A DNA stretch of 64,000 nucleotides from Acinetobacter baylyi DSM 14961 = CIP 107474 (GTDB lineage Bacteria > Pseudomonadota > Gammaproteobacteria > Pseudomonadales > Moraxellaceae): positions 447,190-511,189 of the forward strand of contig NZ_KB849627.1 of the NCBI RefSeq assembly GCF_000368685.1, given 5' to 3'. A program made the translations under genes and the position numbers. The notes below the pieces were generated by a model. It made no database searches, was not told the DNA's origin, and saw only the letters and a list, made by a program, of their open reading frames with translations. Shown in pieces: positions 39,033 through 47,990 of this stretch; the stretch's first letter is position 1; each line of letters starts with the position of its first letter.

Positions 39033-40166
39033 TCAATATGATGTGGCAATTTTATCTAAAATTCGTTGAGATGCATGCCCATCTCCAAATGGATTTTCTA
39101 CATTCGACATTTTATGATAATGACTTACATCATTGAGTAAATGTTGGGCTTCTTTAACAATTAATGGTGTGTCTGTTCCAACCAACACCCCTGCACCCAC
39201 TGAAATGACCTCAGGCCGTTCTGTAGTCTCTCTTAAAATCAAAACTGGTTTATGAAATGATGGACTTTCTTCTTGAATCCCGCCCGAATCAGTCATAATA
39301 AAATATGATCTTTCAATAACGGCCAAAAGGTTTGGATAATCCAAAGGCTTCACTAAATGAACTCGCTTGTGGTCATCAAAACGATTATGAATAACATCAT
39401 GTACGGCTGGGTTAAGATGAACTGGCCAGATAAAATGTAACTCAGGATATTGTTCGATCAGCGCACTGACTGCATCACAAATATTTTGAATTCCTTGGCC
39501 AAAATTTTCACGACGATGCGCCGTAATTAAAATAACTTTATCTGTTGGATCAAGATGAATACCCAATTGCTTAAGCAGATCCTGACCAGCCTGTTTGCTC
39601 TTGATTAACTCACGTCCAAGATAGACCGCGTCTACAATGGTATTACCTGTTACGCTAATTGCGTCAGCTTCAATATGTTCATTTAATAAATTATCTTTTG
39701 ATTTTTCTGTTGGTGCAAAATGCCATTTAGCTACTCTGGAAACAAGCTGGCGGTTTCCCTCTTCTGGAAACGGTTGATCCATATCATAAGAGCGTAACCC
39801 AGCCTCCACATGAGCAACAGGAATTTTCATCGAAAATGCAACCAGACCAGCTGCCAAAACTGTAGTTGTATCACCTTGTATAATAATTGCGTGTCGCGTG
39901 CGTCCATCCTTAAATACTTGTTCTATCTGTGTTAATCCCTGAATTAATAGCTGATTTAATGATTGCCCAGCATGCATCATACTTAATCGCCGATCAATTT
40001 TGATGTTAAAAAATTCTATGGCATCACGAACGAGTTCATCGTGCTGACCTGTAAATAAAACTTCTACCTCAAATCGAGAATCCTGCTGGGCCATTAAAAT
40101 AACAGGAGCGAGCTTTATCAGCTCTGGCCGTGTACCAAAAACAATAGAAATAAGTTGTTTTGTCAT
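39033..40166 (-). CDS. wecB: UDP-N-acetylglucosamine 2-epimerase, non-hydrolysing (WecB/NfrC type)
   Basis: The enzyme interconverts UDP-GlcNAc and UDP-ManNAc. FGTRPELIKLAPVI at the start, GQHDELV, IQGDTTTVLAAGLVAF, VEAGLRSYDMDQPFPEEGNRQL, ITAHRRENFG and TDSGGIQEESP are all diagnostic. The 377-residue length is normal. It lies two bases after the TPR outer-membrane gene in the same operon. In E. coli the equivalent enzyme (NfrC/WecB) is required for the NfrA/NfrB-dependent secreted glycan, so this copy is probably dedicated to polymer precursor supply. Confidence 0.94.
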   Translation of the reverse strand: MTKQLISIVFGTRPELIKLAPVILMAQQDSRFEVEVLFTGQHDELVRDAIEFFNIKIDRRLSMMHAGQSLNQLLIQGLTQIEQVFKDGRTRHAIIIQGDTTTVLAAGLVAFSMKIPVAHVEAGLRSYDMDQPFPEEGNRQLVSRVAKWHFAPTEKSKDNLLNEHIEADAISVTGNTIVDAVYLGRELIKSKQAGQDLLKQLGIHLDPTDKVILITAHRRENFGQGIQNICDAVSALIEQYPELHFIWPVHLNPAVHDVIHNRFDDHKRVHLVKPLDYPNLLAVIERSYFIMTDSGGIQEESPSFHKPVLILRETTERPEVISVGAGVLVGTDTPLIVKEAQHLLNDVSHYHKMSNVENPFGDGHASQRILDKIATSY

Positions 40167-40168
40167 TA

Positions 40169-41416
40169 TTAGAAATCCTTATAAAAAACCATTTCGAAAC
40201 GAGTATTGTTGTAACGATTCTTATCGTTATAATCTTTAAAATAAAAACCATATAACCGTTCTGCTCTGAATTTGATGGGCATGTAATTAAAAGGTTGCCA
40301 TGCAATGCCAGGGCCAGCTTCTACTAAATTATTATAGTTTTCTCCTGCTGTATCCAATATTGATCTGATCTTCATATAAGCTTGGACTGTTCCAGCTTCT
40401 CCTCGATAAACATTGAAGCCACTACGCACTCTAAAATCGCCAATAACGTCATAATCTTCGCGTGAATAAGTAGCAACATTTCCGTATAAATCTGTAAAGT
40501 AATCATTGAATACCGTTCTATTGTGCAGATCAGGATTTGCATACCATTCCTGATAACCTGTCACACCAGCAGTAACACTTTCTCTAAATTTTGATCTGAT
40601 TTCGGTCGGGTTATTTTTCTTAGGCCGGTCAATCAGATCGTAGCTTCCTCCAACTTCCGCATACAACCGTATTGGCAGGTTAACCCAAGGCTGATAATTG
40701 ACCCCCAGGCCAGCAACAATAGCATTCTCGTCAAATATTTTTGTATCTGTATTCTGATTACTGATTCCTGTAGATTGCGTATCACGATTTAGGCTTAAAA
40801 AACCATACACTTGTGTACGGCCCTGATCCAGATTTTTTCCATAACGAATTTTGAGAGGAAATATTCCGTCATCAAACCTTGACTCATAAGAAGGTGCAAA
40901 ATAAATATCAGCAAAAACAGGTTTTACACCACCGCTACTTAAATTTTCCACCGCCTGTTTGGATTTGGTAGCGATATCTGCATCTGAAGACAGGGTTAGT
41001 TGCTTGAAAATTTTGAGTGCTTGATGATCTTGTTTTAACTGGTTATATAAATAAGCTTGCTGTAACTTAAGCGCATCATTTGTCGGTTCTAGTTCTACAG
41101 CTTTAGTTACACTGGTTAAAGCGGCTTTTGGTTTATTGATTCTAATTTGCAAATAGGTCAGACTTTTCCACACTTTTGGGTCTTGTGGAGTAAGCTTAGA
41201 CAAATCTAAAAGTAGCTTTTCAGCCTGTTGAGGATTGGTCTTTTCAATTTTATAAAACTGATCCCATTTATCATAAATTGGATTACCAGGCCGATAATCT
41301 GATTGTTCAATAGCTGCTGCATGTATTAAATTACACGATAAAAAAGAGAAAGGTACGATCAAGCTCATATATATAATGTATCTGTTACTTCGCTTAAAAT
41401 TATTTTTATTCGTCAT
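40169..41416 (-). CDS. NfrA/PgaA-like TPR outer-membrane polysaccharide protein
   Basis: This 415-residue exported protein has an N-terminal signal peptide (cleavage near LIHAAA) and a TPR region at about 60-150 (DPKVWKSLTYLQIRINKPKAA, PTNDALKLQQAYLYNQLKQ). A beta-rich C-terminal half ends YNNTRFEMVFYKDF, typical of an outer-membrane barrel. The C-terminal half resembles that of the phage N4 adsorption protein NfrA and of PgaA. NfrA is about 990 residues, so this is a compact version. It should form the outer-membrane exit for the glycan made by the convergent synthase operon. It precedes wecB in a two-gene operon. Confidence 0.75.
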   Translation of the reverse strand: MTNKNNFKRSNRYIIYMSLIVPFSFLSCNLIHAAAIEQSDYRPGNPIYDKWDQFYKIEKTNPQQAEKLLLDLSKLTPQDPKVWKSLTYLQIRINKPKAALTSVTKAVELEPTNDALKLQQAYLYNQLKQDHQALKIFKQLTLSSDADIATKSKQAVENLSSGGVKPVFADIYFAPSYESRFDDGIFPLKIRYGKNLDQGRTQVYGFLSLNRDTQSTGISNQNTDTKIFDENAIVAGLGVNYQPWVNLPIRLYAEVGGSYDLIDRPKKNNPTEIRSKFRESVTAGVTGYQEWYANPDLHNRTVFNDYFTDLYGNVATYSREDYDVIGDFRVRSGFNVYRGEAGTVQAYMKIRSILDTAGENYNNLVEAGPGIAWQPFNYMPIKFRAERLYGFYFKDYNDKNRYNNTRFEMVFYKDF

Positions 41417-41687
41417 GAGTTTTAATTTCCTATTTTTCTTGGTTTCAGTTTAGTTTTAATTTAAAAAAACTCTAGTTATCATTCACTATAACAACAATTT
41501 TTTTACATCTCTTAAAATAAATTAACATTATGTTTTTTTATTATTATTGCTATTTGAGTTAAGCCATCTATCATGTGGATTCAATCACATAAATAGTAAA
41601 TTAGATCTACAAATTTAAAAAAATAAGGTTTTTCTAAGTATTCTAGGCTTTAATCAATGCTGTAGAAAAAATAATACAGGAAAAAAT

Positions 41688-42389
41688 ATGACCTACTCTC
41701 ATCATGCTGAAGATCACTATATTCACCGTACTGGGTGGTTACGGGCGTCTGTTTTAGGCGCCAATGACGGTATTATTTCAGTTACCAGTTTGGTTATGGG
41801 GATGGCTGCAAGTGGTGCGAGTTCTCACACACTGTTTATCGCCTGTCTGGCTGGCTTGATTTCTGGTGCAACATCGATGGCGGCGGGTGAATATGTATCA
41901 GTACAATCTCAAAAAGATATCGAACATGCAGATCTCAAATTCGAAGCCAGAGAACTTGAAAAAAACCCTCACCTTGAACTGGACGAACTCACTATTATCT
42001 ATATTCGTCGTGGACTTGCACCAGAACTTGCAAGAGAAGTTGCGATTCAACTGACAGAAAAAGACGCACTTGAAGCACATGCACGCGATGAAATCGGAAT
42101 TTTGGAACAAACTGCTGCCCGCCCTATACAAGCAGCACTATCTTCAGCACTTTCATTTTCTTTAGGTGCGCTATGTCCAATGTTGGCTATATTATTTAGC
42201 CCTGAATCTTCGGTTTCCACGGTCGTTTTAACGGTTGGGATTATTTCTTTAGCATGCATGGGGGCCTTATCAAGTTACTTTGCAGGGACATCACTCTGGA
42301 AAGGCAGTTTGCGTATCACAGTTTGGGGAATCATCGCTATGCTGTTTTCAAGCTGGATCGGTTCTTTTTTTAATGTAACGCCACTTTAA
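41688..42389 (+). CDS. VIT1/CCC1-family metal transporter
   Basis: This 233-residue inner-membrane protein belongs to the VIT1/CCC1 (nodulin-21-like) iron/manganese transporter family. The first segment GWLRASVLGANDGIISVTSLVMGMAASG and the following GLISGATSMAAGEYVSVQSQKDIE are diagnostic. They are followed by a cytoplasmic, acidic metal-binding domain (residues about 75-150) and three more membrane segments. Family members move Fe2+ or Mn2+ out of the cytoplasm. A ribosome site (CAGGA) precedes the ATG. Confidence 0.88.
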   Translation: MTYSHHAEDHYIHRTGWLRASVLGANDGIISVTSLVMGMAASGASSHTLFIACLAGLISGATSMAAGEYVSVQSQKDIEHADLKFEARELEKNPHLELDELTIIYIRRGLAPELAREVAIQLTEKDALEAHARDEIGILEQTAARPIQAALSSALSFSLGALCPMLAILFSPESSVSTVVLTVGIISLACMGALSSYFAGTSLWKGSLRITVWGIIAMLFSSWIGSFFNVTPL

Positions 42390-42439
42390 ATGAACGGTTT
42401 TTCTTGACTATTTATAAAATTAAAACAAGGATTTAAATA

Positions 42440-43024
42440 ATGAAAATGATTCAGTTCTGGTTTGATTTTGCAAGTACCTATTCATATCCTGCTGCAATGC
42501 AAATTAGGCAGCTTAAAGATGAATATCGCTTTAGTCTGCATCCCTTTCTGCTTGGGGGTATTTTTCAAAAACAAGGATTAAATGATTCACCTTTTAATGC
42601 TTACCCAGTGAAAGGCCAATATATGTGGCGCGATTTAGAGCGTATTTGTCAAAAATTAGACCTGAAATTTCATCGTCCCGTGCTTTTTCCACAAAATGGT
42701 TTGCTGGCAGCACGTATCGCTTGCCAGTATGCTTCAGCGCCGTGGATCTTCGATTTTATCTGTAGTGTTTATCAAGCTAATTTCGTACAGAATCTTGATA
42801 TTGGTCAGCCCGAAACCATCAGCCAAATTTTACAAAATATGCAGCTCGACTGTAATGATATTATCATGACATCCACCACAGATACCGCGAAGCAAACCCT
42901 CAAACAAAATGGCATGATCGCAGAAAGTTTACATATTTTTGGAGCGCCTTCATTCGTTGTCGAGAATGAATTATTTTGGGGACAGGATCGTTTACAGGAT
43001 GCCATAGACTGGTCGCAACGATAA
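42440..43024 (+). CDS. DsbA-fold 2-hydroxychromene-2-carboxylate isomerase family protein
   Basis: The product is a 194-residue GST-kappa/HCCA isomerase-type protein. IQFWFDFASTYSYPAAMQI is the family start with the glutathione-binding Ser/Thr, and GAPSFVVENELFWGQDRL is the conserved cis-Pro block. HCCA isomerases work in naphthalene catabolism, but no such genes are present, so the substrate is unknown. It lies 50 bases after the VIT1 gene and may be co-transcribed with it. Confidence 0.8.
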   Translation: MKMIQFWFDFASTYSYPAAMQIRQLKDEYRFSLHPFLLGGIFQKQGLNDSPFNAYPVKGQYMWRDLERICQKLDLKFHRPVLFPQNGLLAARIACQYASAPWIFDFICSVYQANFVQNLDIGQPETISQILQNMQLDCNDIIMTSTTDTAKQTLKQNGMIAESLHIFGAPSFVVENELFWGQDRLQDAIDWSQR

Positions 43025-43028
43025 ATAT

Positions 43029-43808
43029 TCAAATAATTTTTTCATTCATATAACGCCAGTAGCGCTTAGGTACATATTGAATATGTAATTTGATATTGCG
43101 CCGCGCTTCAATATTTACACTTTTAAAATAATCCTTCCAGAGTTGATCATATAGCGCTTCTTGATCATCCAACTCAAGATCAAAGTTTTGGCTAAATCCA
43201 TTTTCAACATTTTTATCGACCGTAGTCGCATCTAAATGAACTTGATGGATTTTTTTAAGATCATAGTATATTCCATACTGGCGTTTTTCATCATAAATGA
43301 GCCATTGTTGATCTTGATAACGTGCTTTAAAATGTCGCTCAATCAATGGAAGTACATTAAAATCTGGACGAACCAGACTAATAAATAAGCCTTCTGTAGT
43401 TTTTTTAAATCGAACAAATGCCTCCATTCGATGTTTTTCCCGCCCGACCTGTTTCGTCCACTGTGATACGCCTAAGACATCTGCATGCCCATAATTTTTT
43501 TCAATTGAAAATGGGCTTTGAAATACATAAATTGCAAAATTAAAAAGATGCTGAAATGCGCCAAGCTGTTCAGATAAAAAACAGTAATAAAACCGTTTTA
43601 ATGCTTCATTGGATAGTTTCTGATTTAAACCCGACCAAACGCGCTTGGCATGTTCTTCATGGCTTGCCACCCAGATGCTTTGCGCAAATAATGAATCTTG
43701 AAGCTGATGCACTAATGCCAGCTCGACCTCAAACTCTTTAAATTGAAAAGCGCGAAAGATACAACTCAATAATCCAGTCAGGCTGCCATCAAATTGATAA
43801 ATCACCAT
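43029..43808 (-). CDS. TIGR03915-type DNA-metabolism protein paired with a radical SAM enzyme
   Basis: This 259-residue soluble protein belongs to the family always found beside a radical SAM DNA repair/modification protein (TIGR03915 type). VIYQFDGSLTGLLSCIFRAF at the start and the C-terminal HIQYVPKRYWRYMNEKII block are typical. HADVLGVSQWTKQVGREKHRMEAFVRFK lies in the middle. The frame runs 42 codons further upstream into the neighbour's 3' end, but that extension is unlike the family, so the ATG at 43808 is chosen. It starts just two bases after the radical SAM stop, hence translational coupling. Molecular function is not known. Confidence 0.82.
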   Translation of the reverse strand: MVIYQFDGSLTGLLSCIFRAFQFKEFEVELALVHQLQDSLFAQSIWVASHEEHAKRVWSGLNQKLSNEALKRFYYCFLSEQLGAFQHLFNFAIYVFQSPFSIEKNYGHADVLGVSQWTKQVGREKHRMEAFVRFKKTTEGLFISLVRPDFNVLPLIERHFKARYQDQQWLIYDEKRQYGIYYDLKKIHQVHLDATTVDKNVENGFSQNFDLELDDQEALYDQLWKDYFKSVNIEARRNIKLHIQYVPKRYWRYMNEKII

Positions 43809-43810
43809 GT

Positions 43811-45070
43811 TTAAAAACCAAAACCCAATTGAGGTGAAAGCTGCTTGGTATATTTGGATTGTCCAGATTGTAAAATTTGATGACGAATCTGAGCTGGCTG
43901 TATCTCTTTTTGAAATTGTGGTGTGTCTATACAATAAATAAAATGTTGCGCACGGCTATAAGCCACTCCCATCCGTTTCAACTGATCAATTCTTAATGCA
44001 CCGAAACGACGGGCATGCATAATTTTCTTTGCAGATCTCACACCAATGCCTGGCACACGTAGAATCATACGATAGTCAGCGCGATTAATATCTACGGGAA
44101 ACTGTTCTGGATGACGTAATGCCCATCCCAATTTAGGATCGACATCCAGATCAAGATTGGGATGTTGCGGGTTTACAATCTCGTCCGCAGCAAAGCCGTA
44201 AAAACGCATCAGCCAATCAGATTGATATAAACGGTTTTCACGCAATAACGGCGGTGCAGAACCAACTGCAGGTAAGGCATGATCTTCATGATTAATAGGG
44301 ATATAGCCTGAATAATAAACACGTTTGAGCTTAAACTCTTTATAATGTTGATCGGCCATCATCATCACATCATAGTCGCTTTCACTCGCTGCACCCACCA
44401 CCATTTGCGTCGTTTGACCTGCAGGAACAAATTTGGGCACAGATCGAATCAGCTTACGTTCATCTTTAAACTGAATAAGTCGATCTCGAACAATACCTAA
44501 ATCTTTTTGAACTTCGGCGTGGTTTTTTTCAGGCGCAAAACGCTTTAAACCTGCTTCTGTTGGCATCTCCAGATTAATGCTCATTCGGTCTGCATAAAGA
44601 CCCGCTTCTGTAATGAGTTCTGGCGATGCGCCAGGAATAGTTTTTAAATGAATATACCCATTAAAATTTTCTTCTAAACGTAGCTTCTTTACCACCTGTA
44701 GCATACGCTCCATGGTGTAATCTGCCGATTTAAAAATTCCAGAACTTAAAAATAGTCCCTCAATGTAATTCCGACGATAAAAATTTATAGTCAAATCTAC
44801 GACTTCCTGAACTGTAAAAGCAGCACGCTTTACATCATTGGAGCGTCTGGAAACACAATAAGCACAGTCATATATGCAGACATTACTAAACAGGATTTTG
44901 AGCAATGATACACAGCGACCATCTTCGGTATAGCTATGACAAATTCCTGATCCTGTATTACCCAGCCCCTTATTCTTGTTTTTACGATCACTGCCACTCG
45001 ATGAACATGAAACATCATATTTGGCTGCATCCGCAAGAATTTGCAATTTTTCACGAATACGATCTGTCAT
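43811..45070 (-). CDS. putative DNA modification/repair radical SAM protein
   Basis: This 419-residue radical SAM enzyme (TIGR03916 type) has C65-x3-C69-x2-C72 (CIYDCAYC) for the 4Fe-4S cluster that cleaves S-adenosylmethionine. Additional N-terminal Cys residues (C22, C44, C53) may bind another cofactor. A C-terminal helix-hairpin-helix DNA-binding motif (RVPGIGVRSAKKIMHARRFGAL) supports action on DNA. Family members pair with the TIGR03915 protein and often with uracil-DNA-glycosylase-like proteins. The reaction is unknown. Confidence 0.87.
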   Translation of the reverse strand: MTDRIREKLQILADAAKYDVSCSSSGSDRKNKNKGLGNTGSGICHSYTEDGRCVSLLKILFSNVCIYDCAYCVSRRSNDVKRAAFTVQEVVDLTINFYRRNYIEGLFLSSGIFKSADYTMERMLQVVKKLRLEENFNGYIHLKTIPGASPELITEAGLYADRMSINLEMPTEAGLKRFAPEKNHAEVQKDLGIVRDRLIQFKDERKLIRSVPKFVPAGQTTQMVVGAASESDYDVMMMADQHYKEFKLKRVYYSGYIPINHEDHALPAVGSAPPLLRENRLYQSDWLMRFYGFAADEIVNPQHPNLDLDVDPKLGWALRHPEQFPVDINRADYRMILRVPGIGVRSAKKIMHARRFGALRIDQLKRMGVAYSRAQHFIYCIDTPQFQKEIQPAQIRHQILQSGQSKYTKQLSPQLGFGF

Positions 45071-45111
45071 AGGTATTTACCTGATCTGCCCTTACTTAAG
45101 CGTTCATTATA

Positions 45112-45139
45112 AAAAAAACGCAACCGAAGTTGCGTTTTT
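45112..45139 (-). terminator. terminator downstream of the hut remnant
   Basis: The stem AAAAACGCAAC / GTTGCGTTTTT with a CGAA loop gives a long T tract on the minus strand. It sits after the hutG remnant and probably terminated the former hut operon. Confidence 0.8.
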
Positions 45140-45220
45140 AAGCGGTTACTTGACGACATAAGATGTCGTATTAAATGTAATCAATAGCGTCTAGTTTTTA
45201 TTCAAAATTTAAATTCAATA

Positions 45221-45350
45221 TTAGTAATTGATGTACTGGTAAATAATATAAGCAGCCAGTTTTGCAGTGCGATGATCGATATCAAAACGTGGATTGTATT
45301 TGGCCAAATCAAAGACTTGAATTTTCCAAGAATGTTTAATCATTGATTAC
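45221..45350 (-). pseudogene. hutG: formimidoylglutamase (hutG) C-terminal remnant
   Basis: A 40-codon frame ending at 45221 encodes IQVFDLAKYNPRFDIDHRTA followed by KLAAYIIYQYINY. This is the C-terminal metal-enzyme block of the arginase-fold formimidoylglutamase HutG. The rest of the roughly 300-residue gene is missing; sequence upstream to 45480 shows no further homology that I can read. It lies directly downstream of the permease, where hutG (and hutI) would be expected, so hutI and most of hutG have been deleted. Confidence 0.75.
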
Positions 45351-45485
45351 AGCCCAACTTACAGGGTCATAATATGACAGTTTTTCCATAAAATTTTCAT
45401 TATTATATCCTTGATCTGCTCAAGGCTTGTTTAGGCTTGAGCAGTTTTAAATTGGATAAAATCAGCTTTCTATTTTAGTATTATA

Positions 45486-46868
45486 TTAAAGCTCCATGTC
45501 TGTCTTAATTGTATTTGGCTTTACCCAAACCATGTAAGCAATCCAGAGTAGGATTAACCAGATAGCGCCTACATATATGGCAGGTCTTGAATCTGGGAAA
45601 TACCCCATCATCGCTAAAATAAACAACATAAATACAATGGCAAACGCAGGTGCATAGGGCCAACCAACCACAGGAAAATCAAGCGCCTTAATTTCTGCTT
45701 TTGACAACTTTCGACGCATGGCAACTTGAGAAACCAAGATCATTAACCAGACCCAAACGGTTGCAAATGTCGCGATAGATGCAATGATGATGAATACGTT
45801 TTCTGGAATCAGGTAATTAAGCACGACCCCAACCAGTAACACACCAGCCATGACTACAATGGTCATCCATGGCACGCCATTTTTAGAAAGTTTCTGAAAA
45901 ATTTGTGGTGCCTGACCACGATTCGACATGCCATACAGCATACGACCTGCACCAAATACGTCACTGTTAATTGCCGAAATTGCAGCGGTAATGACCACAA
46001 TATTTAATACCGTTGCAGCAGAACCAATGCCCAGATTTTCGAAAATTTGTACAAACGGACTACCCTGACTTCCAATCTGGTTCCATGGAAAAATCGACAT
46101 AAGGACAAAAATGGTTAATACATAAAATAGTAAGATACGTACAGGTACCGCATTGATTGCCTTCGGTAATGTTGTCTTTGGATCTTGTGACTCACCCGCA
46201 GTGATTCCAATAATTTCAATGCCACCAAATGCAAACACAACTACAGACAAACATGCAACTAATCCTGCAATGCCGTTTGGCATGAAGCCATCATGGATCC
46301 ACAAATTTTGAATACCTGGCGTAAAGGAGGCATGATCTGTATGAAAACCATAGAACATCAGACCTAAGCCACCCAGAATCATGGCAACAATTGCAGTCAC
46401 TTTGACCATCGATAACCAAAACTCTAATTCACCAAAGACTTTGACATGAATCAGATTGATCGCGCCCAAAAACATGATGAGTGATAATATCCAGATCCAG
46501 CGCGGTACATCGGGATACCAAAACCCCATATAGATACCAAATGCCGTCACGTCTGCAAGTGCCACAATGATCATTTCAAAGACGTAAGTCCATCCTGTTG
46601 TGAAGCCCGCAAGAAGACCGATGTATTGGGAAGCATAATGACTAAACGAACCAGATACAGGATTATGAACAGCCATTTCACCGAGTGCACGCATCACGAT
46701 ATAAATCGCAATCCCAGCTACCATATAGGCTAATAATACCGAAGGCCCCGCCATTTTTATTGCCGTTGCCGAGCCATAAAACAGTCCTGTTCCAATAGCT
46801 GAACCTAATGCCAAAAAACGGATATGACGGGTATTTAATCCCCGCTGTAAAGTGGAGTGTTGTGACAT
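45486..46868 (-). CDS. APC-family amino acid permease (ProY/HutT type)
   Basis: This 12-span amino acid/proton symporter of about 460 residues belongs to the APC superfamily. It starts [40 protein letters not shown], with the consensus first-helix substrate motif, and keeps [17 protein letters not shown] and [18 protein letters not shown] lies 7 bases before the ATG at 46868, preferred over the TTG at 46880. It sits between hutH and hutG remnants, the usual place of the histidine permease HutT/ProY in hut operons. It is the only intact gene left in this former locus. Histidine or proline as substrate is inference. Confidence 0.85.
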   Translation of the reverse strand: MSQHSTLQRGLNTRHIRFLALGSAIGTGLFYGSATAIKMAGPSVLLAYMVAGIAIYIVMRALGEMAVHNPVSGSFSHYASQYIGLLAGFTTGWTYVFEMIIVALADVTAFGIYMGFWYPDVPRWIWILSLIMFLGAINLIHVKVFGELEFWLSMVKVTAIVAMILGGLGLMFYGFHTDHASFTPGIQNLWIHDGFMPNGIAGLVACLSVVVFAFGGIEIIGITAGESQDPKTTLPKAINAVPVRILLFYVLTIFVLMSIFPWNQIGSQGSPFVQIFENLGIGSAATVLNIVVITAAISAINSDVFGAGRMLYGMSNRGQAPQIFQKLSKNGVPWMTIVVMAGVLLVGVVLNYLIPENVFIIIASIATFATVWVWLMILVSQVAMRRKLSKAEIKALDFPVVGWPYAPAFAIVFMLFILAMMGYFPDSRPAIYVGAIWLILLWIAYMVWVKPNTIKTDMEL

Positions 46869-46975
46869 TTTAATCTCCAATCTTTGAGGAAATTTAGTTA
46901 GATTCGACCACTGTATGTGACCATTTTATAGATCACACTTCAGATAAACTCGGTAATAGCTTTAAGGAAATTAAG

Positions 46976-47326
46976 GCCATAACATGCACCTAGCCATTCG
47001 ACTGCCATTGGCCACTAAAAATGGTGAAAGCTATGACATGGGACGATCCATCATCATGGAAATACGACGTTCTGATAATGAATCAATTTCTGCAATCGCC
47101 AATGCCAGATTATCCTCAACAATGGCAACAGGTTCAGCATGAAAATTTCCGCCGGAGATTACATCATCTTCTGTAGCAAAAACCAATAGGTTATCCGATA
47201 ATGTATTGGCTTCTATCTTCAAAACTTCGGCAGCTTGTCTAATTTATGTCAAACACGCGTCCATGACTTGGTTGACAGTGTAAAGAATAAGGATATTGAA
47301 CTTTGCTGTAATCTTCAGGCGAAGAA
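46976..47326 (-). pseudogene. hutH: histidine ammonia-lyase (hutH) remnant
   Basis: Reading the minus strand, KVQYPYSLHCQP is followed, after a frameshift, by [30 protein letters not shown], then [25 protein letters not shown] and, after another stop, LSPFLVANGSRMA. These blocks follow the order of the C-terminal half of HutH ([52 protein letters not shown]). At least one frameshift and two in-frame stops are present and both ends are missing. The open frame at 47031-47222 is only a piece of this. Confidence 0.85.
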
Positions 47327-47357
47327 CAAATTTCACTAAGTATTCAAATATATTTTT

Positions 47358-47717
47358 TGTGTGATCATTGGCAAGTTCAAATCTTGCTCTTATGCACATT
47401 CTATTTCAATCTCATAATCCACATCTGTGTGATACTGCTTCCTCTGTACCATCACAAATTGTGACTACTTCAAAACATTGAGAGAACTTCATTCCAACTC
47501 CACCACCATGATGCACAGAAATACAAGCCGCACCGCCTGTAACACTTAATAAGGTATTGAATAATGTCAAATTCGATGCTGTATCTGCATCAGCTTGCAT
47601 AGATTCGATTTCACGGTTCAGACTTGTCACCAATCCGAAATCCAAATGATCACGACCAATCAAGATTGGATCTGATAATTCTCTATTACGTACCATTTCA
47701 TTAAATGCTAAGTCCAA
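47358..47717 (-). pseudogene. hutU: urocanate hydratase (hutU) C-terminal remnant
   Basis: The frame from 47717 encodes [20 protein letters not shown], then [18 protein letters not shown] and [12 protein letters not shown] with CDGTEEA, matching the C-terminal region of HutU. The frame then shifts to [25 protein letters not shown], the last HutU block, with about 20 residues deleted between. The N-terminal three-quarters of the gene is absent. The order hutU-hutH-permease-hutG is the normal hut operon order. Confidence 0.85.
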
Positions 47718-47990
47718 TACCTTTTATGATTACTAATACTTACGTCGTGCTTTTATTCTAGATATTTTATTAAAGCGTTTTATCATCCTTGATTTTTTCT
47801 TTTAATTTAAGCAACTCAATTCATATCGTGTCTCATCGGAAGTTTCGAGCCTCATTAAATTGAGATACTGTATAACTAAAAATAAGAATATAATTTCTAT
47901 CATCAAATCTTCTATTCATTAAAAAGCATATTTTAAAAAATTAGAAGTACTTAATTTTTTTGTATTTTTCTTAAAATAATTCTCACTTAA

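Noticed and set aside
43809..43934. Upstream extension of the TIGR03915-type protein into the radical SAM gene
   Set aside because: The 42 extra residues are an out-of-frame reading of the radical SAM 3' end; the family starts at VIYQFDG.
47031..47222. Short open frame taken as a gene
   Set aside because: It is only one uninterrupted piece of the hutH remnant, with homology continuing past stops on both sides.
47412..47717. Short open frame taken as a gene
   Set aside because: It is a truncated, frameshifted C-terminal piece of hutU.
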